Source: Thermoanaerobacterium thermosaccharolyticum DSM 571 (lineage in GTDB: Bacteria; Bacillota; Thermoanaerobacteria; Thermoanaerobacterales; Thermoanaerobacteraceae). Taken from it: 64,000 nucleotides of DNA. Within the stretch, counting starts at the first letter, position 1; each line of letters begins with the position of its first letter. The DNA is taken from the NCBI RefSeq assembly GCF_000145615.1, contig NC_014410.1:1971501-2035500 (forward strand), written 5' to 3'. The notes under the pieces are model-generated. The model was not told the DNA's origin, did no database searches, and saw nothing but the letters and a program-made list of their open reading frames with translations. Shown here in pieces: positions 18,017 to 26,617 of the stretch. The translations under genes and the position numbers were made by a program.

Positions 18017-19531
18017 TCAACTCCTATCAACTTTTCCGAATTCATCGATAGATACTCTTTTTACTGTCGATGCATCAATGATATAATTCATGTTGCCAAA
18101 TATATAAATTGGCTCGATTTTTCCTTCATTGCTGTAAATATAGTACAGAATCGGCTTTTTATCTAAAAATATATTTTTTACCACATTTTTATCTACAATT
18201 TTTTTACAAGGCTTTTCTGCATCATCCCAAATTATAGAGACATTTATTATTTTACCATCTTTGTCTGTTTTAATTCTTAAATAATTATCCATCACTATTG
18301 CATTATTGTAAATTCGGTAAAATAAATACGTCTTTTCATTGCCATATATTGCAGGATTTTTTATTAGTGCAAGACTATATGTCTTTTCACTAAAAATTCC
18401 TTTAACATAATCAATAACTCTATCTATATCACCTTCAGTATCAAACAATCCATCATTGTTGGAAATGTCTATATTTTCGCTAATTACTTTTCCACTTTCT
18501 TCATCAACAGCTACGCTTGCATTGGCGATTAAATTTCCTTCTGTTCGATTCATATTGAATGCATATGCGGTTTTCCCCGTTAAAAAATATTTGTCTATTT
18601 TTTTGCTATTTAAAATGTTTAAATCATTAATTTTTAGATTCGAAATTTCCTTTTTTGCAATTTCCAACGCTTCCTCATAGGACACTATTTTATCGAAACT
18701 TTTTAATTCTGTTGAATTGCCTTTTATATAAATAATGTCATTATAAAGTTCGTCTCCATTATAGTCTATAGCCTCACCATTTATGGCATCTATTCCTAAA
18801 AAGTTATAATCGACGTTAAATATATAGTACAATCCGTATTTTGGAAAATCACTATCATTATTTTTTAAGTATACGAGAACGGGATCAAACTTCTCTTTAA
18901 AAATTTTTGCCGCTTCATTTGCATCCAACATTTCCCTTTCTTTATTATATAAAGATTCATCTAACCATTTTGCTTTTAACTTCAATATATCTCCGCTTTT
19001 AGAGTCGATATATACATACGCATTAGAATTGTAAACTAGCACATTAGATATTGTATTTTTAAACAATAATTTATAAATTGTGGGCTTTTTTAAAGCGTCA
19101 TCAAGATATGTTTCATCTTTAATAGTTGATATGTATGCAAATTTCTCATTAAACAAATTTTCAAGCAATCTCCTGCCCGTAGTTATTGCATCATCCGCAC
19201 TTATATTTGATTCTAAACTTTCTCCTAAAGAATAGCTTAACGGATCAACATAATAATCAACACTTGTTATAATGCCATTATTTATTAATACATTAAGAGT
19301 TTTGTATATTTCATTATCGGCTTTCATATTAATGCTTAACGAACCATCATTATTTTTTTTGATGCTCTCTAATGACATATCTTTTACAAAAGGCATTTTC
19401 TCTTTTATAAGATTTAAATATCTATCGGCATAATACTCTGAAGTATACTCAGATAAACTAAATGCAAAGGAATTTGAGCTAAATGTAATGATTAACGCCA
19501 ATAACAAAGATATCATATTTTTCTTAAGCAT
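18017..19531 (-). CDS. Secreted YcdB/YcdC-like protein with PepSY-type repeats
   Basis: Exported protein of 504 residues. A signal peptide (MLKKNMISLL with a hydrophobic core, cleavage near SFAFS) is followed by repeated alpha/beta units of about 90-120 residues (for example SADDAITTGRRLLE, LDANEAAKIFKEKF, SYEEALEIAKKEI), a pattern of the YcdB/YcdC domain that is related to PepSY. No catalytic motif is visible. The start has a GGGAGG site. Coupling to a spore-protein gene suggests expression during sporulation; a CATAGAATA match to the sigma-E/K -10 pattern lies about 20 bp upstream but no convincing -35 element was found. Function unknown. Confidence 0.75.
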   Translation of the reverse strand: MLKKNMISLLLALIITFSSNSFAFSLSEYTSEYYADRYLNLIKEKMPFVKDMSLESIKKNNDGSLSINMKADNEIYKTLNVLINNGIITSVDYYVDPLSYSLGESLESNISADDAITTGRRLLENLFNEKFAYISTIKDETYLDDALKKPTIYKLLFKNTISNVLVYNSNAYVYIDSKSGDILKLKAKWLDESLYNKEREMLDANEAAKIFKEKFDPVLVYLKNNDSDFPKYGLYYIFNVDYNFLGIDAINGEAIDYNGDELYNDIIYIKGNSTELKSFDKIVSYEEALEIAKKEISNLKINDLNILNSKKIDKYFLTGKTAYAFNMNRTEGNLIANASVAVDEESGKVISENIDISNNDGLFDTEGDIDRVIDYVKGIFSEKTYSLALIKNPAIYGNEKTYLFYRIYNNAIVMDNYLRIKTDKDGKIINVSIIWDDAEKPCKKIVDKNVVKNIFLDKKPILYYIYSNEGKIEPIYIFGNMNYIIDASTVKRVSIDEFGKVDRS

Positions 19532-19610
19532 ACATAGAATACCTCCCTATTAGAAATTATTTCCATATATAGTATTCTATGTATTTTTTTAAAATCCTTT
19601 TTTCTAATTA

Positions 19611-19639
19611 AAAAATCCGGAAATAATCCGGACTTTTTT
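19611..19639 (-). terminator. Terminator after the NifU-like gene
   Basis: TCCGGA-AATAA-TCCGGA forms a 6-bp stem flanked by A-run and T-run, directly after the stop codon; usable in both directions. Confidence 0.75.
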
Positions 19640-19643
19640 ATTT

Positions 19644-19865
19644 TTAAAGAGCAACAACTTCCTTTACTTCAGGTAGCTCCTCTTTTATTGCTCTTTCTAT
19701 TCCTTCTTTTAACGTCATAACTGCAAACGGACATCCGCCGCAAGCTCCAGTCAATTTAACTTGAACAACACCATCATCAGTAACGTCAATGAGTTCAACA
19801 TCTCCGCCGTCTGCTTGAAGAGAAGGTCTTAAAAGATTTAAAACTTCTTCTACTCTTTCTTTCAC
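19644..19865 (-). CDS. NifU C-terminal-like iron-sulfur scaffold protein
   Basis: A 73-residue NFU-domain protein. The LLRPSLQADGGDVELIDV N-terminal part and the GACGGCPFAVMTLKEGIE cluster site are intact; two molecules share one [4Fe-4S] cluster through CxxC. It is the minimal NFU type common in clostridia and delivers clusters to apo-enzymes. GTG start at 19865 with an AGGAGGGT site. Monocistronic, divergent from namA. Confidence 0.93.
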   Translation of the reverse strand: MKERVEEVLNLLRPSLQADGGDVELIDVTDDGVVQVKLTGACGGCPFAVMTLKEGIERAIKEELPEVKEVVAL

Positions 19866-20031
19866 AATATACCCTCCTTTATCTAAATCTAAATCTATTA
19901 TACCACGAAACTTTAAAAAAAGAAATAAATCATGTTTATGAATACGTTTTTGTAATTGATATATTTTTTCTTATAATAATTTTTATTTTAACTGTTTAAG
20001 TGGTATCATATATTTGAAAGGAGATGTTATT

Positions 20032-21054
20032 ATGTTATTTACACCATTAAAAATTAAAAGCGTAACAATAAAAAACAGGATTATGATGTCGCCAATGTGC
20101 CAATATTCTGCAGATACAGATGGATTGGCAAATAATTGGCATTTTGTCCATTATGTGACTAGAGCTATAGGCGGTGTAGGTTTGATTATGATGGAAGCCA
20201 CAGCAGTTGAAAGCAGAGGAAGGATTACTGATAATGACTTGGGGCTGTGGAATGATGAACAAATAGAGCCACTTAAAAAAATTGTAGATGAATGTAAAAA
20301 GCACGGTGCTACAGTTGGAATACAACTGGCACATGCAGGCAGGAAGTCAGAAGTAACTGATGAAACGCCGGTAGCACCTTCAGCGATGAATTGGAGCGAC
20401 GAATATAAACTCCCACATGAACTTACAAAAGATGAAATCAAAGATATAACTATTAAATTCAAAGATGCAGCAAAGAGAGCTCTTAAAGCTGGATTTGATA
20501 TAATTGAAATACATGCCGCCCATGGATATCTCATACATGAATTTTTGTCTCCTCTTTCCAACAAAAGAAATGACGAATATGGCGGTTCTGTTGATAATAG
20601 AGTGCGAATACTTAAAGAAGTCATAAAATCTGTAAAAGAAGTATGGCCAGATAATAAGCCGATATTTGTAAGGGTGTCTGCTGATGATTATATTAGCGGC
20701 GGAATAAATATTGATGAGATGATAAATATTCTATCACACATAAAAGACCAAGATGTAGATTTGATAGACGTCAGCACCGGCGGACTTTTAAATGCAAAAA
20801 TCGACTTGTATCCTGGTTATCAAGTAAAATACTCAGAAAGAATAAAAGAAGAATTGGGGTTTAAAACAGCCGCAGTTGGTCTTATAACAAAAGCAGAAAT
20901 GGCAGAACAACTCCTTAAAGATGAAAAGGCTGATTTAATAGCTCTTGGAAGGGAGCTTCTTAGGAATCCGTATTGGCCTCTATACGCAGCTCACGACCTA
21001 AAAGAAGATATTAAATGGCCAAAGCAATATGAAAGAGGCAAATTCAGAGTTTAG
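20032..21054 (+). CDS. namA: NADPH dehydrogenase, old yellow enzyme family (YqjM-like)
   Basis: FMN-dependent ene-reductase of 340 residues, closely matching the YqjM class: LFTPLKIKSVTIKNRI start, MSPMCQYS with the redox-tuning Cys, HAGRK, the His pair in IHAAHGYLIHEFLSPL, and the closing YERG. It reduces activated C=C bonds with NADPH, helping to detoxify electrophiles. The ATG at 20032 has a GAAAGGAGATG site; an upstream start six codons earlier overlaps it. Its stop overlaps the convergent TPM gene by 4 bp. Confidence 0.93.
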   Translation: MLFTPLKIKSVTIKNRIMMSPMCQYSADTDGLANNWHFVHYVTRAIGGVGLIMMEATAVESRGRITDNDLGLWNDEQIEPLKKIVDECKKHGATVGIQLAHAGRKSEVTDETPVAPSAMNWSDEYKLPHELTKDEIKDITIKFKDAAKRALKAGFDIIEIHAAHGYLIHEFLSPLSNKRNDEYGGSVDNRVRILKEVIKSVKEVWPDNKPIFVRVSADDYISGGINIDEMINILSHIKDQDVDLIDVSTGGLLNAKIDLYPGYQVKYSERIKEELGFKTAAVGLITKAEMAEQLLKDEKADLIALGRELLRNPYWPLYAAHDLKEDIKWPKQYERGKFRV

Positions 21055-21860
21055 CGACCAGCTCCACCTCCGCCAGTAGAACCACCACCAAAACTTCCTC
21101 CACTGCCGCCGAAACCGCCTCCTCCAAAGCCACTTCCTCCAGAGCCACCAAAACCTCCAAAGCCGCCGCCAAATCCTCCACCAAATCCTCCGGGGCCGCC
21201 GCCCCACCACCAATTGCGACGGAAAGAAGAAAAAATAAGTATTAAAATTATAAAAATTACAACTGAAATTATACCTTTAACTTTATCATTATTATCCGTA
21301 TTTGGCTGAGGATATTCGTTTGTATCGACATTTTTTAAATCTATATTATACTCTTTGGCAACTAATGATGCAATTGCCTTGTATCCATCCACAATACCGC
21401 CAGAATAATCTTTGTTATCCCACTTTGGCAGCACATAATCATCCAGCACTCTCCCTGCTACAGAGTCAGGTATGGCACCTTCTAGTCCATAACCTACAGA
21501 TATGAATACTTTTCCGCTTAATCCTTTTAGAAGTCTTTTTTTATCCACTAAAAGCAGTACACCGTTGTTTTTGTCTTTCTGACCAATCCCCCAGCTTCTA
21601 AATAAATTTAGTGCATAGTCAGAAATTTGATAATTTCCGATGTCGTTAACAGTTACAACGATAATTTGAGCACCGCTTAAATCTTCTATTTCCTTTCCTA
21701 TGCTTCTAATTGTCTCAATATCACTTTGATTCATGAGCTTTGCATAATCGTAGACATAGTCGTATTGTGAAGGCTTCGGAGGTATTGATGCTGCAAAAAT
21801 CTCAGTAAATATCAATAGAAATAAAATTGACAGCAAAAAGACTTTTCCATATTTTATCAC
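21051..21860 (-). CDS. TPM-domain membrane protein (YgcG family) with Gly-rich tail
   Basis: Envelope protein of 269 residues: signal peptide, TPM domain (about residues 30-170; DYAKLMNQSD, WGIGQKDKNNGVLLL, GYGLEG), one transmembrane helix near residue 200, and a tail of about 55 residues made almost entirely of Gly with Phe and Ser. TPM proteins have been linked to envelope stress and photosystem repair; their activity is unsettled. GTG start with a GGGAGG site. It is 12 bp downstream of the lemA gene, a pairing seen widely in bacteria. Confidence 0.9.
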   Translation of the reverse strand: MIKYGKVFLLSILFLLIFTEIFAASIPPKPSQYDYVYDYAKLMNQSDIETIRSIGKEIEDLSGAQIIVVTVNDIGNYQISDYALNLFRSWGIGQKDKNNGVLLLVDKKRLLKGLSGKVFISVGYGLEGAIPDSVAGRVLDDYVLPKWDNKDYSGGIVDGYKAIASLVAKEYNIDLKNVDTNEYPQPNTDNNDKVKGIISVVIFIILILIFSSFRRNWWWGGGPGGFGGGFGGGFGGFGGSGGSGFGGGGFGGSGGSFGGGSTGGGGAGR

Positions 21861-21872
21861 TATTTAACCTCC

Positions 21873-22442
21873 CTATTTTGAAAAGTCCACTTTTGGAACT
21901 TCTGATGCTGAGGCTTGCGCCTTGAAGTACTGCTTTTCTGTAAAGCCAAACATCCTGGCGATAATCACATTTGGAAACTGCCTAATACTTGTATTGTACT
22001 GCTGTACAGCGTTGTTGTAGTCCATTCTTGCAACAGCAATCCTGTTTTCTGTACCAGCTAGCTCATCACTTAGCTGCCTAAAATTCTGATCCGCTTTTAA
22101 TGTAGGATAATTTTCTGATATGGCAAGCAATCTTCCAAGTGCAGTACCAAGTTCATCATTAGCATTTGCCTTTTCCTGCACCGTATTTGCAGACAAGAGC
22201 TTTTCTCTTGCCTTATTTACACTGTCAAATACAGCTTGTTCATGTGCTGCATATCCTTTAACTGTTTCAACAAGATTTGGTATTAAATCTGCTCTCCTTT
22301 GTAGTTGGTTGTCAATCTGGCTCCATTTGCTATTGACATTTTCTTGCTGACTGACAAGAGAATTGTAGCTTGCAAAAAAATATGCCACAAATATCACGAC
22401 AACAGCTAATATTGCAAGTAAAATAACTGATGATCTCTTCAT
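21873..22442 (-). CDS. lemA: LemA family protein
   Basis: Membrane-anchored helical protein of 189 residues. One N-terminal transmembrane helix is followed by long amphipathic helices with the family blocks NSLVSQQENVNSKWSQID, RRADLIPNLVETVKGYA and ENYPTLKADQNFRQLS. LemA proteins occur with TPM proteins in an envelope-associated pair of unknown biochemical role. First gene of the two-gene operon, with an AGGAGAGC site. Confidence 0.93.
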   Translation of the reverse strand: MKRSSVILLAILAVVVIFVAYFFASYNSLVSQQENVNSKWSQIDNQLQRRADLIPNLVETVKGYAAHEQAVFDSVNKAREKLLSANTVQEKANANDELGTALGRLLAISENYPTLKADQNFRQLSDELAGTENRIAVARMDYNNAVQQYNTSIRQFPNVIIARMFGFTEKQYFKAQASASEVPKVDFSK

Positions 22443-22504
22443 ATTTGCTCTCCTTTCAATGATTTATATTTAACATTATATATTATTTATATGTTTTTAT
22501 CTAC

Positions 22505-22530
22505 AAAAATGATGAGGCAATATACCTCAT
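22505..22530 (-). terminator. Terminator of the GAF-domain gene
   Basis: ATGAGG / CCTCAT stem overlapping the stop codon, followed on the minus strand by CATTTTTG. Confidence 0.65.
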
Positions 22531-22994
22531 TTATTCGCTATTTTTTTGCTAACTATGTCTGCAACAGCTTCTAAAAAATTCCTATCATCGTCGTCGAATG
22601 CGCTTTTTTCATCACTGTCTATGTCAATTTCGCCTATTATTTCATCACCTACACGAATAGGTACGACTATTTCAGACTTTGTTTCTATACTGCAGGCAAG
22701 GTAATTTTCCTCCTTTGTAACATCATCAACCACGATAGTAGAATTTTCTGCAACTGCTCTGCCGCATATTCCCTGACCAACTTTTATTTTTACGTGTTCC
22801 GTTGGCCTTCCTATATATGGTCCAAGCTGAAGAAGCCCATCTTGCATAAAGTAAAAGCCTGTCCAGTTGTAGTACGGTACATTACTATCTAGTATTTTCA
22901 CTACCTCATGATAAAAATAGTCTAAGTCATCTATTTCTCTTGATGCTTTTTCTACCATTGGTAGCAATCTTTCGAAAATGACTTTTTTATCCAC
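22527..22994 (-). CDS. GAF-domain protein related to free methionine-R-sulfoxide reductase
   Basis: Cytoplasmic GAF protein of about 155 residues resembling fRMsr (YebR type): NWTGFYF, GQGICGRAVAEN, and EIVVPI...GEIDIDS. In E. coli three cysteines matter (84, 94, 118). Two are present here, in GICG and LACS; the position of the first reads HVKIKVG and has no Cys. Reduced or altered catalysis is therefore possible. The GTG at 22994 is preferred because the GGAAGG site abuts the ATG at 23003 with no spacing. Monocistronic, downstream of lgt. Confidence 0.8.
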   Translation of the reverse strand: MDKKVIFERLLPMVEKASREIDDLDYFYHEVVKILDSNVPYYNWTGFYFMQDGLLQLGPYIGRPTEHVKIKVGQGICGRAVAENSTIVVDDVTKEENYLACSIETKSEIVVPIRVGDEIIGEIDIDSDEKSAFDDDDRNFLEAVADIVSKKIANK

Positions 22995-23031
22995 TAAAAT
23001 CATCCTTCCTTAATTTCTTTGTCTGTTATAT

Positions 23032-23054
23032 AAAAAACCCGCATAAAGCAGGTT
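23032..23054 (-). terminator. Terminator of lgt
   Basis: AACCTGC / GCGGGTT stem with loop TTTAT, then TTTTTTATAT on the minus strand; starts at the stop codon. Confidence 0.8.
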
Positions 23055-23829
23055 AGAAACTCAACTTTTTATTTTCTGGATCGTTTATGACACGTCTCAT
23101 CATCCAATATGCCAATATTAGTATGAATGGTGTAGCTATCTGAGTCAAAGTGAAAAAGCCAATTCCAAGATGTTTGTTTAAATAAACAGGTAAAAACAAA
23201 GGATTGTCCCTTACCGTTTCTTCGATTAATCCTCTCATAAGCTGATAATAAAATATAAATGACCAAAACTGGTACCCATAAGGCATGTGCTTTCTCTCAA
23301 TGTAAAAATACCGTATTAAAAGTATAAGTCCCATGGCTACGCCAACTAACTGTGCAGGCCATCTTCCAAAGGCAAAATCCGTCTGTCTTCCCAATACTTC
23401 CTGATTGAATATATTTCCTATCCTGACCAACATATTTCCTATAGCCAGTCCAATAACGGCATAGTCTTCCAATGGATTTATCCTGACATTTTTCTTGCGA
23501 CAATAATAAAGGCCTGCAAGAAACCCGCCTAATACTGCTCCATGCCATGAAAGACCGCCTTCATAGATCTTTAAAATTTGTATAGGGTCCTTGTAGAACC
23601 AGTCTATGTCGTTTGCCAATACAAACATCAATCTTGCGCCGACGATTCCCGATATAACTACAATCATCAGTAGATTCAACAAAAAATCTTCATCGTAATT
23701 CAGCTCTTTCGATTTTACGTACAAATAATAGGCACCTGCAGCTATCGATATGGCCATAAATATTCCATACCAATGTACAGCAATAGGTCCTATTTTAAAA
23801 GCATACGGGTTAATAGATGGTATATACAT
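23053..23829 (-). CDS. lgt: Prolipoprotein diacylglyceryl transferase
   Basis: Seven-span membrane enzyme of 258 residues that transfers diacylglycerol from phosphatidylglycerol to the lipobox cysteine, the first step of lipoprotein maturation. Family signatures are YEGGLSWHGAVLGG and the RIGNIFNQEVLGRQTD block with the essential Arg. Start behind GGAGG. The window contains at least four lipoprotein substrates (at 23945, 25095, 61290 and 63023). Confidence 0.95.
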   Translation of the reverse strand: MYIPSINPYAFKIGPIAVHWYGIFMAISIAAGAYYLYVKSKELNYDEDFLLNLLMIVVISGIVGARLMFVLANDIDWFYKDPIQILKIYEGGLSWHGAVLGGFLAGLYYCRKKNVRINPLEDYAVIGLAIGNMLVRIGNIFNQEVLGRQTDFAFGRWPAQLVGVAMGLILLIRYFYIERKHMPYGYQFWSFIFYYQLMRGLIEETVRDNPLFLPVYLNKHLGIGFFTLTQIATPFILILAYWMMRRVINDPENKKLSF

Positions 23830-23916
23830 AACTAACCTCCAAATATGTTTATTTGCTGTAATTCGATTATATTATTCTTTTTATATTAAGTCAACGTTTT
23901 ATTGCCTTTTTACAAA

Positions 23917-23945
23917 AACAAGGTGGCTTTATACCACCCTGCCTT
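23917..23945 (-). terminator. Terminator of the GH18 lipoprotein gene
   Basis: GGTGG / CCACC stem with a 7-nt loop, followed by TTGTTTTTG on the minus strand. Confidence 0.75.
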
Positions 23946-25015
23946 TATTTTGCTCCTATCTTTTTTGATATGGTATCCCAGAATGACGGTGTCTCAAAAC
24001 CTATTCTCCATATACATATTCCATGTATTCCGTATTTTTTTGCAACATCGATTTTTTCTCCCATAGTAGTAGAGTTTTCAAACCACACTTGCCTCGTTAC
24101 ACCATAAGTACTATCGTAGTATGTGTAGTATGGTTCTTGGTAAGTGTCGCTCCACTGTATATTTACACCCTTTTGTTGAGCATTTTGAAGTATTGCTTTA
24201 GTTGGCACAGAAAAGCCTCCTGACTTATTAGCAGGCCAGTCATAGCCATACGTTGCAACACCGAGGCATATCTGACTTGGTTTAAACCCCTCATTCAAAG
24301 CATCCTTAACATTGGTTTCAACCCACTGTTCAGGCGACACCGGCCCCGGTGGTGACGACGCATTATGCCTATCATAAGTCATCAATGTCACATGATCCAC
24401 TAGTGGAGCTAACTTATGGTAATCATATATTCCTGATATCTCAGGTGAAACCTGATAGTGCGGTATTACAGACATATCCAGAATTTTCCCTTCTTTTTTC
24501 ATCATCATTCTAAAAGTGCCCATAAATGCTGTAAGATAATCTTTATCCTGAACATAGTTTTTTGTTCCATGAGGTATGAATTCAAAATCTATATTATATC
24601 CGTCGAAACCATGCTTTCTCAATAGGCTTATAAGCTCATTCATTGTCTCAGTCTTAACTTTCGAATCAGTCAACACGGAGTCTTTGCTGTCAGCCACGTT
24701 TACAAGTGGTATCACTTTTAGCCCATTTTTCTTAGCAAAGCTTAGCGCCTTTGGATTAGTGGAATCTTTCACTGTACCATCGCCTTGAACAGTTAGCCAT
24801 AATGGTGACAAAGTGTCCATGTATTTCGCATATTTAACAAGTGAATTGTATGAATTATCGTAACCTGGCGAATCCATATAAAATCCTACAACATTTAAAC
24901 TTTTCTTTGCAGTAAGCGGCTTTTTTACAGAGCTTTTACATCCTGCCATTGAAATGGATGTAATCACAATGACAAGCATCAAACAGAATGAAAAAATCTT
25001 CTTGGTACTTTTCAT
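23945..25015 (-). CDS. Glycoside hydrolase family 18 lipoprotein
   Basis: Exported lipoprotein of 356 residues: signal peptide with lipobox SMAGC (Cys at about 26), then a GH18 TIM barrel. The catalytic strand reads FDGYNIDFEF, matching the DGxxIDxE pattern with the acid Glu. The fold relatives YdhD/YaaH act on spore or wall glycans, so a peptidoglycan or chitooligosaccharide substrate is likely; no LysM repeat is present. Downstream of the MBL lipoprotein gene by 79 bp and probably in the same transcriptional unit. Confidence 0.88.
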   Translation of the reverse strand: MKSTKKIFSFCLMLVIVITSISMAGCKSSVKKPLTAKKSLNVVGFYMDSPGYDNSYNSLVKYAKYMDTLSPLWLTVQGDGTVKDSTNPKALSFAKKNGLKVIPLVNVADSKDSVLTDSKVKTETMNELISLLRKHGFDGYNIDFEFIPHGTKNYVQDKDYLTAFMGTFRMMMKKEGKILDMSVIPHYQVSPEISGIYDYHKLAPLVDHVTLMTYDRHNASSPPGPVSPEQWVETNVKDALNEGFKPSQICLGVATYGYDWPANKSGGFSVPTKAILQNAQQKGVNIQWSDTYQEPYYTYYDSTYGVTRQVWFENSTTMGEKIDVAKKYGIHGICIWRIGFETPSFWDTISKKIGAK

Positions 25016-25094
25016 AAGATATAACCTCCTTATAAAACTTCCTGGTTATATCTTTTCTTGAAAACTAAATATTTATGTAATAAAACGCTATTTT

Positions 25095-26048
25095 TTAGTT
25101 TCTTTGCCCTGGCACATAATCTCCCGGTTTGACATTAAATGATATCTTATGTCCATCGCTTGTTGCAACAATTGTTCCACATTCATCTGTCCTATATACA
25201 GGTATATTCCTTACTTTAAGCTTTTTTAATGTCACACTATGTGGATGACCGTAGTCATTTCCTTTGCCGCTTGAAATGACAGCATACTCTGGATCAACAG
25301 CATTTAAAAAGGCAGTTGTGGTCGACGTATAGCTTCCATGATGGCCAATTTTAAGGACATCAGACTTTAAGTCGTATCCTTGATTAATCATTTCTTTTTC
25401 TGATTCAGCTCCAGCATCCCCTGTAAACAAAAAGGATGTATCGCCGTAGGTTAATTTGATTACAGCACTGTATTCATTGAGATCATCATATTTTGTGCCG
25501 TTCGGTGCAATCATCACTGCAGTCAAAGAAGTACCTAAGTCAAGTGAAACTCCCGCTTTTGCCACGTCTATCTTTAATCCTTTATTTTTTGCCGCATTCA
25601 ATACATACTCAAATGTCTTTGTATTTGTCGTCACTTTCGGCATGTAAAATTTGCCAATATCAAAATCATTTATTACGTAATCCATACCACCAATATGGTC
25701 CTCATGCGGATGTGTTCCTACTAGAATATCAATTTTTTTTACTCCTAAATTTTTCAAATAATTGACGACTTTATTGCCCATCTGGGGTACTCCAGCATCT
25801 ATTAACATAGTTTCTCCAGTAGGTGATTGTATAAAAATACTATCACCTTGTCCTACGTCTATAAAGTGAACTTTTAACAGCCCGGCCTTATTTGCACTTG
25901 CAGTATTTTGCGATTCACTTAGATTTGAATCCGCCGCACTGCCTGCCGGTGCAGTAATATTGGTGCCTTGATTATTTGTCGAAGAGCATCCAGCAATAGA
26001 AAAAAGTAAAGTAAAAATCAAAAATACTATGAAAAACTTTTTTAGCAT
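25095..26048 (-). CDS. MBL-fold lipoprotein related to the ComEC C-terminal domain
   Basis: Exported lipoprotein of 317 residues: lipobox SIAGC, a Ser/Ala/Asn-rich linker to about residue 50, then a metallo-beta-lactamase domain with HPHEDHIGG, FTGDAG and HHGSYTSTT, the set found in the free-standing ComEC/Rec2 C-terminal relatives. Metal-dependent nuclease or phosphodiesterase activity on the cell surface is likely but not proven. Located 12 bp downstream of a DUF3006 gene, a frequent partner of this family. Confidence 0.88.
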   Translation of the reverse strand: MLKKFFIVFLIFTLLFSIAGCSSTNNQGTNITAPAGSAADSNLSESQNTASANKAGLLKVHFIDVGQGDSIFIQSPTGETMLIDAGVPQMGNKVVNYLKNLGVKKIDILVGTHPHEDHIGGMDYVINDFDIGKFYMPKVTTNTKTFEYVLNAAKNKGLKIDVAKAGVSLDLGTSLTAVMIAPNGTKYDDLNEYSAVIKLTYGDTSFLFTGDAGAESEKEMINQGYDLKSDVLKIGHHGSYTSTTTAFLNAVDPEYAVISSGKGNDYGHPHSVTLKKLKVRNIPVYRTDECGTIVATSDGHKISFNVKPGDYVPGQRN

Positions 26049-26060
26049 AATTGCACCTCT

Positions 26061-26270
26061 TTATTCTCTGAATAATTCATCAGCAAGTTTTTTTATGTAT
26101 TGGCTCCTCATTTTCGTCTCTTCTTTATCTATATGAATATCAAACGTAAGTATGTCTCCTTCTTTTGCTTCCCTTGGCAAAAGCGAGCGTGGAAGATTAA
26201 ACGTAGTACGGCCATACTCTATAACCGCATAGTCACCTTCAAATCGATCTATAATACATTTCTCATCCAT
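26061..26270 (-). CDS. DUF3006 family protein
   Basis: Small protein of 69 residues: CIIDRFEGDYAVIEY and the FNLPRSLLP block match DUF3006, a short beta-rich family. The ATG at 26270 is 6 nt after GGAGGG; a longer frame upstream has no site and reads into non-coding sequence. DUF3006 genes commonly precede ComEC-like MBL genes, as here, suggesting a functional pair; the mechanism is unknown. Confidence 0.85.
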   Translation of the reverse strand: MDEKCIIDRFEGDYAVIEYGRTTFNLPRSLLPREAKEGDILTFDIHIDKEETKMRSQYIKKLADELFRE

Positions 26271-26412
26271 AGACATCCCTCCGCTTTTATTATAACACGC
26301 AGCCACTGCATCACATGTCATTCAGCTTTATTTTATGTATCATCATAAAATTTAAGCAAAAAAAATTACTAACTTACGTTAGCAATTTTTAATGTAAGTT
26401 TATAATTGTAAG

Positions 26413-26484
26413 TGGAGATGAAGGGATTTGAACCCTCGACTCCCACAATGCGAATGTGGTACTCTCCCGCTGAGTTACATCCCC
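26413..26484 (-). tRNA. tRNA-Ala(CGC)
   Basis: Acceptor GGGGATG/CATCTCC contains the G3:U70 wobble that defines alanine; anticodon CGC in loop TTCGCAT. The 3' end reads ACT, so CCA is not encoded, unlike most tRNAs in this window. Confidence 0.9.
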
Positions 26485-26617
26485 ATCGTAGATAATTATA
26501 CTATAAAATCACTATAATTTCTACAAATTTTTTTGTTTTCACATTGCAATAACGTCTATTAAATGATAACATAATTTACGATATAATATGTTTCCAATAT
26601 AATAAGGAGATGGTAGT

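Noticed and set aside
19532-19610. Full sigma-E or sigma-K promoter before the YcdB-like gene
   Set aside because: A CATAGAATA -10-like match exists, but no suitable -35 element lies 16-18 bp upstream.
21060-21210. Short repeated DNA units in the Gly-rich tail
   Set aside because: Explained by glycine codon repetition within the protein; no regular repeat unit or array.
20998-21213. Trp/Arg-rich frame opposite the Gly-rich tail
   Set aside because: Produced by the repetitive GGN codons of the TPM protein read in another frame.
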